Assembly (NCBI GenBank): GCA_028292835.1
Contig: JAQGLP010000548.1
Location: forward strand, 1-40,376
DNA from: Variovorax sp.
GTDB taxonomy: Bacteria; Pseudomonadota; Gammaproteobacteria; Burkholderiales; Burkholderiaceae_C
DNA length: 40,376 nucleotides
Direction of reading: 5' to 3'
Positions 26,659 through 35,038 of this stretch are shown piece after piece. Below the pieces are notes generated by a model that did not search any database, was not told the origin of the DNA, and saw only the letters and a list, made by a program, of their open reading frames with translations. Within the stretch, counting starts at the first letter, position 1. Every line of letters starts with the position of its first letter. The position numbers were made by a program, and so were the translations under genes.

Positions 26659-27292
26659 CGTTCAGATCCTCAACGAAATCGAGCGTGTATTCGGTGTCCT
26701 CACCTACGGCGGTGTCGTTCTGCCCGGCATCTTCCGAGACGAGCTGGAACAACGATGTTGGCCGGATCCGTATCGCCGCACCTTCCCCAATGTCTGTGGC
26801 GAGCGGCGGCTTAAAGCTGATCGTCACCGCGCCAGTGCCGTCCGTCCGATAGGGCGTCAGGCCCGTCACCATATGAACGCGACCGTCGCCGCCGAAATAG
26901 TCGCCCGGCATCCATGCTGCCGTGTGCGCCACATGGCCGGTCCAAGCCATCGTGGTCGCGCCCTCAAGAGTGGCCCCGTTGGTGATCGAGCCAACGGCCT
27001 GCTCGCGTTGGTCGCCCCGCGGGCGGGGACGACGAAAGTCCCAGAACGCGATCCGATTCAGACCGCCTTCAAGGTCCGCGATCAGTGCGTCCAGGCGAGG
27101 GGCAAACGCCGACTGGCCGCGAACACCATCGTCACCAGCGCGGAACGTCAGCCGAGCCAGCCAGCGGGGCGCTGACAGCCCGTACACCTTGCGCGTACGC
27201 GTGATGGGGCTTTCTTGCCCGCCCACGTGGGGCTGGAGGTAGAAGGCGACGCGATAGGGGACGAGATCGACCGGCCATTCGAAGTCCGCCAT
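26648..27292 (-). CDS. distal tail protein
   Basis: Start at ATG 27292 overlapping tape-measure stop: MADFEWPVDLVPYRVAFYLQPHVGGQESPITRTRKVYGLSAPRW. Confidence 0.7.
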   Translation of the reverse strand: MADFEWPVDLVPYRVAFYLQPHVGGQESPITRTRKVYGLSAPRWLARLTFRAGDDGVRGQSAFAPRLDALIADLEGGLNRIAFWDFRRPRPRGDQREQAVGSITNGATLEGATTMAWTGHVAHTAAWMPGDYFGGDGRVHMVTGLTPYRTDGTGAVTISFKPPLATDIGEGAAIRIRPTSLFQLVSEDAGQNDTAVGEDTEYTLDFVEDLNGDA

Positions 27293-30200
27293 CAGCCCCT
27301 CCTTCGATTGGCTTGCGCGATGGCCTGCATCGTGGCGGTTTTTGTGGCCTCCGCCAGCCGCGCGACCTCGCCTCGTGTCGCGAGGTCTACACCGGCAGGC
27401 ACCGTGAGGTAGACGTTGACCGGGGCATAACCGCCGCCTCCCCGATCGTTGGCAGGCGTAATCTTCACGTTCTCGCCCTTGGTCAGCCGCATGGCCATCA
27501 TGTTCTGGTCGATCCCGGACCGCCCGCCGACCTTGAACTCGCCGCCTCGCGCAAAGCCCGGAGTTTTCGCCCACGGATCGATGCTCTTGAAATCCGCCAG
27601 CGGGTTGGACGAACCGAGCGTGGCGTCTCCGCGGCCGCCAATTCCGAGGGCGCCGAGAACTGATCCGAGTGCGCCGCCGATGCCACCGCCTCCCAGGTTT
27701 ACCTTGCTGAATAGGCGGGCGATCAGGTCGGAGAGACTGTTCAGCGCCTCCTCCATCCCCTTCGCGGTGCGATCCCGCAGCCAGTTCTTGAAGTAGGACT
27801 TGAAGTCGCCATCGAGCGCGGCGCGGAAGCCGCCCTTGATCGTGTCGCGGAAGATGCCTTGCTGCCGGGCCTGCTCGCCCTGCATGGCCTCCGTCGCGGC
27901 TTGGGCCTCAGCTGCAGCCTTTGAGAGGCCGGCACCGCCGCTCGACTGCGCCCGCTGCAGCTCCTCGGAGCGCTCGCGGATCCACTGCGCGGACTCCATC
28001 GCGCGGATCTGCTGGTCGGTATCTCCGCGCGCTTTCGCAAGGTCGATCTGGCGCTGCGCCTCAGTGTCGCGCAGCATCTGGTCACGTGCCGCGGCGCGTT
28101 CCTTATCAAGCCGCACCTGTTCGGCGATGGCGGCGGCCGTGGCCAGCTCCAGCGTCTTGCCGTGCTCCTGATAGAACAGGATGCGCTCGCGGATTTCAGC
28201 AGAGCGGGTGAGGCTGTCGACGATCTCGCCGTTGTTCGTGATCTCGGCGGCCTGCAGGTTGACCGAATCCTGATGCTCCTTGACCTCGCGCCCCATGCGC
28301 GCGGCGCGCGCGGCCTGAAGCGTTGCCATGTCCTGCTCGGCAGCGATCTTCGCGGACGTGGCGCTGAGCCCCGCATCTTCCCAATCCTTGATCCGGCGCT
28401 GGAGGTCGAGTTGGTCCTGAAGCTGCTGGGCATGAGCCGCGTCGCCGCGGTCCTGCGCGGCTTGGATCTCCACCTCAATCTTGAGCTCGTCGCGGCGGCG
28501 CGCGAGTTCCTCGGCGGAGGGGCCGTGCGCTTTCGTGGACTTATCGGAACCGCCTGAGGAGAGGTCGGGGTTTGTCAAAACGGGCGCATCTACCGACGCG
28601 ATCGGTGCATTGATGGCGGCCGTATAACCGTCCACCACGGATGCCCAATCCTTCAGGTTCTTGATGGCCTGCTTAGCATTTTCGTCCGCTTGCCGTTGCG
28701 CACGGTCTGCATAAAGCGATTGAATCTGTTCGGCCCGACCCTCATCCGCGCCGGCGATCAGCGTCGCAGTGGGAGCCGACGCCTTTACTGCATCCGCCCG
28801 AGCGCGCTCGCGCGCGGCCATCGCAGCAGTCAGGTCAGCTTTGGCGGTCTTGATGGCCTGGATAGCGGCGAGACGATCGGCTTGAGCTTTCGCGATCAGC
28901 TGAGCGCGAGCGTTACCCAACGCCGTTGCGAGTTGTAGTGTGGTGTCGCGCTGGCGGCCCTGCGCTTCCGACACCTTATCGGCGGCTGCCTTCAGATGAT
29001 CGTTCGCCACCACCGCGCGTGTCGTCTGCTGATAGACGTACCCCAGAGCAGCAGCGACGCCGAGGATCACGACGCCCCATGGGCCCGTCAGGAACCGCAT
29101 GGCCAAACCGAGGCGCGTCATCGAAGCGGCGGCCAGATTCCCGGAGGCCGCCGACGCGGCGAGCGCCGTGTTGGTCGCAGCCCACATCGGCGCCAGCCGG
29201 CCCCCGAGTGTGAGGACGGTTCCCCAAACGCCAACGAGTTTTCCTGCCACGAGCACCACGGGGCCGATAACCGCCGCAACCGTGGCCATTACACCAATCA
29301 GCTGCAGGACCGGCGCGGGCAGCGCCGAAAACCCGCGGATGAGATCGCCGACAGTCGTGAGCACCGCGGTCGCGCCCGCAAGGAAACCACTATCGCCGAG
29401 AGCAATTGCGGCAGCTTCGAAGGCCTTCTTTACCTGAGTGAGTGCACCGGCCCAGCCCTTCATGCGGGCTTCCATCTGATCCTGCGCGCTCGCCTTGTCG
29501 ATCTCGCCGCGGATACGAGCCAGGCCGTCTGCGCCCTGGTTCATCAGCCCGATCGCGGTGCGCATGGCATCCGTGCCGAACATGGTCGTCAGCGCCTTAG
29601 TTTTGGCGGTGTCGGAGAGTCCGGCGAGATTGTCCTTCAGGACCTGCGCGATCTCGCTTAGCGGCTTCATCTGGCCGTTGGCGGAATAGAAGGACACGCC
29701 TAGGCGCTCCATCATTGCGCCCGCCTCTTTCGACTTGGGGGTGAGCGAGGTAAGGAATGTCTTGAAGGACGTGCCCGCATCCGAGCCGGACGAGAATAGT
29801 GCGGACGTTGCGGCGAGCGCCACGTTGGTATCTTCGAAGGAAAGCCCGAGGCCACCGGCCACGCCGCCCGTCTGCCCAAGTGCCTGCCGATAGTCGTCAA
29901 AGCCAAACTTAGAGACGAGCATGCCACCGGTGAGCTTATCGACGACACCGTTCATATCCCCGGCCTGCTTGCCGAACTGCTGCATGATGTCCGTCGTGAG
30001 ATCAGCGGCGGGCGCGAACTCTGCCGCGTTGGCGGCGGCCAGCTTGAGCACGGCCGCGGTGGTGCCGCCGAGGATCTGCGTGGCGTTCAAGCCGTTTTTG
30101 GCGAGGGCCTCCATCACGTCAGCCGTCTGAGCAGCGGTAGCCGTCACGCTCTTGTCCGCGCCGAAAGCCTTCGCCTGGTCTCGAAGGGCCTTCAACTGCG

Positions 30201-30468
30201 TGCCGCTGGCGCCGGTGGCCGCCTCCACGCGATTCATCGCGCTCTCGAAATCAGCGCCCATTTTGAGCGCCGCACCGCCCACTGCGAGGATCGGCAGGGT
30301 CAGGCCGATAGAAAGGCTTTGACCGATCTTCTCTATACGCTGTCCCATCTGCTCGAACGAGCGACCGGACTTCAGGAGTTGTTTCTGAGCTTCTGAAAGG
30401 CCCTTCTCAAACTGTGCGGTGTCCAGCCCGAGAATGACCCTGAGCTGACCTATGATGCTGCTAGCGAT
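27292..30468 (-). CDS. tape measure protein (TP901-type), probable non-canonical ATC start
   Basis: Track ORF begins at ATG 30348, but the same frame extends upstream as I-ASSIIGQLRVILGLDTAQFEKGLSEAQKQLLKSGRSFEQ with SD GGGAGG 6 nt before ATC. Confidence 0.88.
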   Translation of the reverse strand: MASSIIGQLRVILGLDTAQFEKGLSEAQKQLLKSGRSFEQMGQRIEKIGQSLSIGLTLPILAVGGAALKMGADFESAMNRVEAATGASGTQLKALRDQAKAFGADKSVTATAAQTADVMEALAKNGLNATQILGGTTAAVLKLAAANAAEFAPAADLTTDIMQQFGKQAGDMNGVVDKLTGGMLVSKFGFDDYRQALGQTGGVAGGLGLSFEDTNVALAATSALFSSGSDAGTSFKTFLTSLTPKSKEAGAMMERLGVSFYSANGQMKPLSEIAQVLKDNLAGLSDTAKTKALTTMFGTDAMRTAIGLMNQGADGLARIRGEIDKASAQDQMEARMKGWAGALTQVKKAFEAAAIALGDSGFLAGATAVLTTVGDLIRGFSALPAPVLQLIGVMATVAAVIGPVVLVAGKLVGVWGTVLTLGGRLAPMWAATNTALAASAASGNLAAASMTRLGLAMRFLTGPWGVVILGVAAALGYVYQQTTRAVVANDHLKAAADKVSEAQGRQRDTTLQLATALGNARAQLIAKAQADRLAAIQAIKTAKADLTAAMAARERARADAVKASAPTATLIAGADEGRAEQIQSLYADRAQRQADENAKQAIKNLKDWASVVDGYTAAINAPIASVDAPVLTNPDLSSGGSDKSTKAHGPSAEELARRRDELKIEVEIQAAQDRGDAAHAQQLQDQLDLQRRIKDWEDAGLSATSAKIAAEQDMATLQAARAARMGREVKEHQDSVNLQAAEITNNGEIVDSLTRSAEIRERILFYQEHGKTLELATAAAIAEQVRLDKERAAARDQMLRDTEAQRQIDLAKARGDTDQQIRAMESAQWIRERSEELQRAQSSGGAGLSKAAAEAQAATEAMQGEQARQQGIFRDTIKGGFRAALDGDFKSYFKNWLRDRTAKGMEEALNSLSDLIARLFSKVNLGGGGIGGALGSVLGALGIGGRGDATLGSSNPLADFKSIDPWAKTPGFARGGEFKVGGRSGIDQNMMAMRLTKGENVKITPANDRGGGGYAPVNVYLTVPAGVDLATRGEVARLAEATKTATMQAIAQANRRRG

Positions 30469-30561
30469 AGGTCACCTCCCCGTTTGTAGCCTGTCAGGCG
30501 ATTGGCGTTGAGCTTCAGAAGAGGTACGCCACCAGATCTAGGGTGGTGACCAGGAGGCAGT

Positions 30562-30987
30562 ATGAAGGGCGTCGGCATGACGATGTGGGTGGTCGGGATG
30601 ATCGCCGTTCTTTGGGCGATGTTCGTATTTGATCCTAGCGTAGCGGCGGAGCACCCATTCTCGGGAGGCGTGACCACGGACCGCGTCGTCAACATGGACC
30701 TTCAGCAGAGGCAGCTGCTTATGGCCTTGGCCGGGATGACCGCATTCATCTCCGGCATCGTAGTGCACTGCCTGGCCATGGTCATGGACAGGATGAGTCC
30801 GGTCGCTCGGCCGGCAGTTCACACGCCCGTTGCACCGATTCCAACCGCGCCCCATTCTGATGCTTCAGATCAAGAGGTCATGGAGCGTCACGGGATACGT
30901 CGCGAAGGGGACTATTACATCTTCGACCCGTACCGTTATGAGCACCTGAAGGACGCGGTAGCCTACGCCACAAAGGTGAAGTCCTAA
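30562..30987 (+). CDS. membrane protein, plus-strand moron inside tail operon
   Basis: 141 aa; N-terminal TM WVVGMIAVLWAMFVFDP and second TM LMALAGMTAFISGIVVHCLAMV; strong SD AGGAGG at 30552. Confidence 0.7.
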   Translation: MKGVGMTMWVVGMIAVLWAMFVFDPSVAAEHPFSGGVTTDRVVNMDLQQRQLLMALAGMTAFISGIVVHCLAMVMDRMSPVARPAVHTPVAPIPTAPHSDASDQEVMERHGIRREGDYYIFDPYRYEHLKDAVAYATKVKS

Positions 30988-31666
30988 GGGCTTCGCCGCT
31001 TCTTGCCGACGTGCGCCACATAGACCTCAGCGGCCTTGAGCGCCTCCTGCCACGTCTGCTTCTTGCCCTTGCGCGCCCGCTTGGACGTTGACCGGCCAAG
31101 CAGCTTGTCCAGCGACGGGAACTTGGCGATGCGGCCCAGCTTGGCGTTGAGGTGCGCGATGGAGATCGCACGTTCATAATCGCGGTCCGCGGCGCGCGCG
31201 GCCGCCGCTACCGCTTGCGCGAAGAGGCGCGGGGTTTGCTTCCAGAACCTGTCCGGGTCCTGGCCGATTTCGCACCATTCGCCGTAGCACTCGAGGATGT
31301 TCCAGCCGCCACCCTCAGCGGTTTCGGAGGGCCCCCGGCCGCCTTCGCTGCCTCCGGAAAGCAGGCGGAGAACGACTGCAGCACAATCGCCGCCGCCGCG
31401 TCCGGTCCGAGCGCCTGGATGATCTTGGCCGCGGTGCGGTCCTCGACTTCACCATGCCGGTCGAGCAGGCCGACGCGAAACACCGTCATCATGGCCGTGG
31501 GGCTCTTCAGCACAGCGGCCCCGATCTGCTCGATCTGTTCGGTCATCTCACCTTCGAGCACCGCGAGCGCGTAGAAGTCGAGCAGGATGACACCACCCTG
31601 CTCGAACCCCTCAACGTTCACTGGCCCGAAGGCAATTTCACCCGTCAGCGGGTTGGCGCTCAGCAT
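30984..31666 (-). CDS. tail assembly chaperone fusion (G-GT type) made by -1 frameshift at 31328..31334
   Basis: Zero frame MLSANPLTGEIAFGPVNVEG...AKAAGGP; -1 frame SETAEGGGWNILECYGEWCEIGQDPDRFWKQTPRLFAQAVAAAARAADRDYERAISIAHLNAKLGRIAKFPSLDKLLGR...RRSP*. Confidence 0.8.
31208..31666 (-). CDS. tail assembly chaperone, non-frameshifted product
   Basis: ATG at 31666 overlapping tail tube stop; frame ends at 31208. Confidence 0.75.
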   Translation of the reverse strand: MLSANPLTGEIAFGPVNVEGFEQGGVILLDFYALAVLEGEMTEQIEQIGAAVLKSPTAMMTVFRVGLLDRHGEVEDRTAAKIIQALGPDAAAAIVLQSFSACFPEAAKAAGGPPKPLRVAAGTSSSATANGAKSARTRTGSGSKPRASSRKR

Positions 31667-32100
31667 TACGCAGCCGGAACCAGGACAGGCTTGCCGGACA
31701 CCTTGAAGGTGGCCGAGCCGGTCATGCGATCTTCCAGCGGTGCTGCGCGACCGTGGGAGGTAGCGAAGCCGCGGAAGTCGAGGGTGGCGCCATTGGCGAA
31801 CTCGACACGCCAATTCTCGACGCTGTGGGTAGCGAAGTGCGTGGCGATCACCTCGTCGTCGGCCTCGCCGGGGATGAGATTGTAGACGATGCTCACCTCG
31901 CCGGCATCGGTCATGCCGGGCTTATATTCGTGGTGCCGGTCGGGGCTGGACATGTGCGTGAACTGCACGGAATCCCGCGAGAACTCGGGCGGGTTCAGCT
32001 CGGTCACCTCCGCGAGGGTGGTGCCGTACACACCGGGAGCCGTCTCCTTCTTGAGGAGCATGCCATAACCGATGTCAGTGTCGTCTGCCGTCTCTGCCAT
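31666..32100 (-). CDS. major tail (tube) protein
   Basis: ADDTDIGYGMLLKKETAPGVYGTTLAEVTELNPPEFSRDSVQFTHMSSPDRHHEYKPGMTDAGEVSI. Confidence 0.88.
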   Translation of the reverse strand: MAETADDTDIGYGMLLKKETAPGVYGTTLAEVTELNPPEFSRDSVQFTHMSSPDRHHEYKPGMTDAGEVSIVYNLIPGEADDEVIATHFATHSVENWRVEFANGATLDFRGFATSHGRAAPLEDRMTGSATFKVSGKPVLVPAA

Positions 32101-32112
32101 AATAGGCCTCCC

Positions 32113-32499
32113 TTAGGACTGGTAGGAAATGCGAAGGTCGAGCCGGGCGCGGTGAAGAGTGCCCGTCTGGTCGGTGTCCGGGTTGGTGCTGCTATCGATG
32201 ACGAAAGCCCGGTACTTCTTGCCATCGATAGTTTCGTACCAGGCGAGCATGGCGGCCAGGACGGCGCGGCGGACGCGCACGGCGTCCATGATGGTGCGGC
32301 CAATGTTGTCGACCTGCACGCGCGCGTCAGACCAGCCGCTCGGCCCGGCCATCTTCATCTCGGGTATGTCGCTGATCAGGTGCAGCACGATCGCGGGAAG
32401 TGTCGTTCCCTGAGACCGCTCGCCCCAATCGATGCGGGTCTGAACGAGCGCGGCGATGGGCGCGGTGCCGAGCAGCTTGGAGCGGACGACCTCTTCCAT
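32113..32499 (-). CDS. DUF3168 tail terminator/completion protein
   Basis: LLGTAPIAALVQTRIDWGERSQGTTLPAIVLHLIS pattern. Confidence 0.8.
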   Translation of the reverse strand: MEEVVRSKLLGTAPIAALVQTRIDWGERSQGTTLPAIVLHLISDIPEMKMAGPSGWSDARVQVDNIGRTIMDAVRVRRAVLAAMLAWYETIDGKKYRAFVIDSSTNPDTDQTGTLHRARLDLRISYQS

Positions 32500-32501
32500 G
32501 A

Positions 32502-32972
32502 TCAGCCCTTCGCTGCATTCCGCGCGAGCTTGCGCGCGTACCGCTTGGCGGTCTTATCGACCTCTTGGCCGAGATCCTCGGCGAGGCCGTCGAGCAGCGC
32601 TTGGTGGTGCTCATCCCATGCGCGTCGCATGTAGCCGCTCGGAGGATTGTTGATCGACCCGAACTCCTGCGGCACCGCCTCGGGATATCCGCTCAAGCCG
32701 CCCTTCTGGCTGCTGGGCCCCATGTAAATCTCGACAGCGGCCTTGTTCGCAAACTTGCGCTTCCGCTGGTTCGGCGAGCCTTGAACGGTGCTGACGATGA
32801 TGCTGTCGCGCAGGTCGCCCTCTGCCACTGGAGCATTCGCCTTGGCGGCATCCTTCATCGGCTCCAGCCGGCGCTTGCCGACCCGCACGAGAGCCGCCTT
32901 GCCCATGCCGCGGGGGAGGTTTCCGAGGACGGCGTTGGTCGCCTTCAGGCCATCCAGGCGGAACTTGCTCAC
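32502..32972 (-). CDS. HK97 gp10-like tail component
   Basis: RVGKRRLEPMKDAAKANAPVAEGDLRDSIIVST...EFGSINNPPSGYMRRAWDEH. Confidence 0.88.
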   Translation of the reverse strand: MSKFRLDGLKATNAVLGNLPRGMGKAALVRVGKRRLEPMKDAAKANAPVAEGDLRDSIIVSTVQGSPNQRKRKFANKAAVEIYMGPSSQKGGLSGYPEAVPQEFGSINNPPSGYMRRAWDEHHQALLDGLAEDLGQEVDKTAKRYARKLARNAAKG

Positions 32973-33325
32973 GGGGCGGGCTGGTCCGGCCGCGCGGTCG
33001 CGGTGATCTCGAGCGCATCCTCGCGCTCGTCGCTCTCCTTGGTCCCGGTGACCTCGTAGAACCGACCGCTCGCCGCGGGGTAGCGAATGAGGTCCTTGCC
33101 GGTGATCGTGCGCGTCAGGGCGTCGGAGCGCACCAGGAAGCGCGTGGTGATCTCCTGACTCTGCTCCGCCGCCCGCACCCGCTCACCGTCGCTGACATCG
33201 CGCTTGCGTGCCCAACGGCGCCCGATCTCCCCCATCTCGCCCCGCACGGTGGCCATGCCATCGTCGATCGTTCCAGCGCGGAAGATGGCGATCCGCCGGT
33301 CAAGCTCGCCCGGATCGACGCGCAC
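32969..33325 (-). CDS. head-tail adaptor/joining protein
   Basis: MRVDPGELDRRIAIFRAGTIDDGMATVRGEMGEIGRRWARKRDVSDGERVRAAEQSQEITTRFLVR. Confidence 0.82.
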   Translation of the reverse strand: MRVDPGELDRRIAIFRAGTIDDGMATVRGEMGEIGRRWARKRDVSDGERVRAAEQSQEITTRFLVRSDALTRTITGKDLIRYPAASGRFYEVTGTKESDEREDALEITATARPDQPAP

Positions 33326-33327
33326 GG

Positions 33328-33741
33328 TTAGAGCGCGACGCCCGACGGCTGGATGTTCACGTCCAGCACGCTTGCGGAGATCGCGATGCCGATGATGGTT
33401 GGATATTCACCGGTGGCGAGATCGCCGACCGGGCAGATGCCGCCTGGCGTATCGCCGAGGTAATAGGCGACACCGGGCGTGAGCGTCGCGCCGATGGTGA
33501 TCGGGCCCCGCTCATGCACCGCGAGAGGCTGGCCGTTCGCAGCACCATTCAGAGCGATGCCTTTCGGCGTGCGCACGAGCGCAGTGCCGGCGTTGTTGTC
33601 CGCCAGCTTGCATTTCCGGCTATCGGCGGAATCACGGTAGATGACCTGACCGGCCGTGACGGTCGCGCCCGCGACCGCCTGCTCGATGCTGGCGCCAGCG
33701 CCCGAAATGACGTTGGCGGCGGTGATGCTCAGATCGGCCAT
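33328..33741 (-). CDS. capsid-associated/decoration-like protein
   Basis: 137 aa beta-rich, VTAGQVIYRDSADSRKCKLADNNAG...GVAYYLGDTPGGICPVGDLATGEYPTIIGIAIS. Confidence 0.6.
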   Translation of the reverse strand: MADLSITAANVISGAGASIEQAVAGATVTAGQVIYRDSADSRKCKLADNNAGTALVRTPKGIALNGAANGQPLAVHERGPITIGATLTPGVAYYLGDTPGGICPVGDLATGEYPTIIGIAISASVLDVNIQPSGVAL

Positions 33742-33774
33742 GCATGTTCTCCAGTTACCGCCGGTGGCGGCGGA

Positions 33775-34341
33775 TTAGCCGTAGACCCGGAACGGGCTCA
33801 GCAAGTTCTCGACGGTGGTGGACATTGGCACTGCGGCGACGTTGTTCGCGCCTGCGGCCACGGTGGTTCGGTTACGGTCCAGATCGCCCACCATCAGCAG
33901 GATCGCAGCGCGGATCGCCGCGGGCAGAGAGGAATAGCCCGCCTGGTACTGGACCCTAACAGCCTCCGGCTCAGCGCGAGGCGTCGGCCATGTCACGTCG
34001 AACGCGGGCCATAGCTCGTGCCCGCGCAAGGAATATTGATCGGCTGCGAGCGTCTGCTCGGCGCCGTCGCTGTCGATGTATTTCATGCTGACGACGCTGG
34101 CTATCGGCCGATACGGAAGCACTATCCTGCCGCTGCAGTATCCCGCGCCAAGACGCGCCTCCAAGGTCTGGAGCCCGATCGCGCGTCCCAACCAGCCGTC
34201 CGGTCCGTCGATGTGGCCGGTTGCCGCGGCCACCATCGACGTGATCAGCGCGTCGTCTTCGTCGTGCTCTACCTTCAGGTGCTGCTTGGCCTCCTCAAGG
34301 GTGACCACCGCCGCGGGCGGAGTGACGACGAAGACGCGCAT
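33775..34341 (-). CDS. head-tail connector (gp6-like)
   Basis: VVTLEEAKQHLKVEHDEDDALITSMVAAATGHIDG; ...LPAAIRAAILLMVGDLDRNR. Confidence 0.85.
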   Translation of the reverse strand: MRVFVVTPPAAVVTLEEAKQHLKVEHDEDDALITSMVAAATGHIDGPDGWLGRAIGLQTLEARLGAGYCSGRIVLPYRPIASVVSMKYIDSDGAEQTLAADQYSLRGHELWPAFDVTWPTPRAEPEAVRVQYQAGYSSLPAAIRAAILLMVGDLDRNRTTVAAGANNVAAVPMSTTVENLLSPFRVYG

Positions 34342-34344
34342 CTA

Positions 34345-34767
34345 TCAGGCGTTCGTGAGCGCGGCGCTGATGATCATCTTGCCGCTGGGCAGGATGACCG
34401 CGAGGTACGCAACCTCAGTGCCGGTGTCGGTCCAGGTCAGATCGATGTCGCCATCGGCCTCCGAGATCGCCAGCCACATCTTCTTCGCCACGATCGGGAG
34501 CAGCGCCCCGTCCGCGCCGATCGCGATGCCGGTCGAGCCGCCGGTCGCGGCGAAGGCGTCGCCGTTGGCGTCGAGCAGCAGCGCGAGGTGCACAGCCTGG
34601 CGCACGGCAATGTCAGTGCCGTCCGCCTTCTTCAGCTGGATGGCGATCGTGCGGACGTTGGTCGATTCCGCGCTGACCGTGATCGAGGCATCAGCAACAG
34701 CGCCATTGTTCTCGAAGATGTCGCCGGAGCCGACGACAAGCTTATTGGTGCGCGAGCGCCGGATCAT
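34345..34767 (-). CDS. structural-region hypothetical protein (possible decoration)
   Basis: 140 aa, beta-rich; between connector and capsid genes. Confidence 0.55.
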   Translation of the reverse strand: MIRRSRTNKLVVGSGDIFENNGAVADASITVSAESTNVRTIAIQLKKADGTDIAVRQAVHLALLLDANGDAFAATGGSTGIAIGADGALLPIVAKKMWLAISEADGDIDLTWTDTGTEVAYLAVILPSGKMIISAALTNA

Positions 34768-34988
34768 TTCGTGTTTCCCTTCTTCTCGGCCTTGTTCGCC
34801 GGAGCGGGCTCGGATTTGTTCGCGGGAGCCTCTTCCGCCTTCTCGCCGAGCACCTTCACGAGATTCTGCCCGGCCAGCGCGTTCGCGTGGCCGCGGCTCG
34901 TCTCGTAGGTGTCACCCTCGGCCTTGCTGCCGTAATCGCCCGAATGGGCGCGCAGCACCTTAACCTTGACCGTGTCGGTCATCGTCAC
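34764..34988 (-). CDS. small protein with Ala/Lys/Glu-rich tail
   Basis: MTMTDTVKVKVLRAHSGDYGSKAEGDTYETSRGHANALAGQNLVKVL...; SD AAAGGAGGTGA. Confidence 0.65.
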   Translation of the reverse strand: MTMTDTVKVKVLRAHSGDYGSKAEGDTYETSRGHANALAGQNLVKVLGEKAEEAPANKSEPAPANKAEKKGNTK

Positions 34989-35002
34989 CTCCTTTAGAAA
35001 GG

Positions 35003-35028
35003 TGAGGGCGAGCCGAAGCCCGCCCTCA
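35003..35028 (-). terminator. stem-loop with UUCG loop just downstream of the capsid gene (possible attenuator)
   Basis: Minus strand TGAGGGCG-GGC-TTCG-GCT-CGCCCTCA followed by CCTTTCT. Confidence 0.6.
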
Positions 35029-35038
35029 GTTGGAGAGA

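Noticed and set aside
26005-26814. 269-aa plus ORF
   Set aside because: Antisense to tail genes with good overlaps and starts.
30878-31177. 99-aa minus ORF MNVRSPSRTSTPSWAASP...
   Set aside because: Arg/Ser-rich shadow frame; the real frame in this interval is the frameshifted chaperone continuation.
31753-32634. 293-aa plus ORF
   Set aside because: Antisense to tail tube and DUF3168 genes, which have clear family resemblance.
33208-34014. 268-aa plus ORF
   Set aside because: Antisense to head-tail connector genes.
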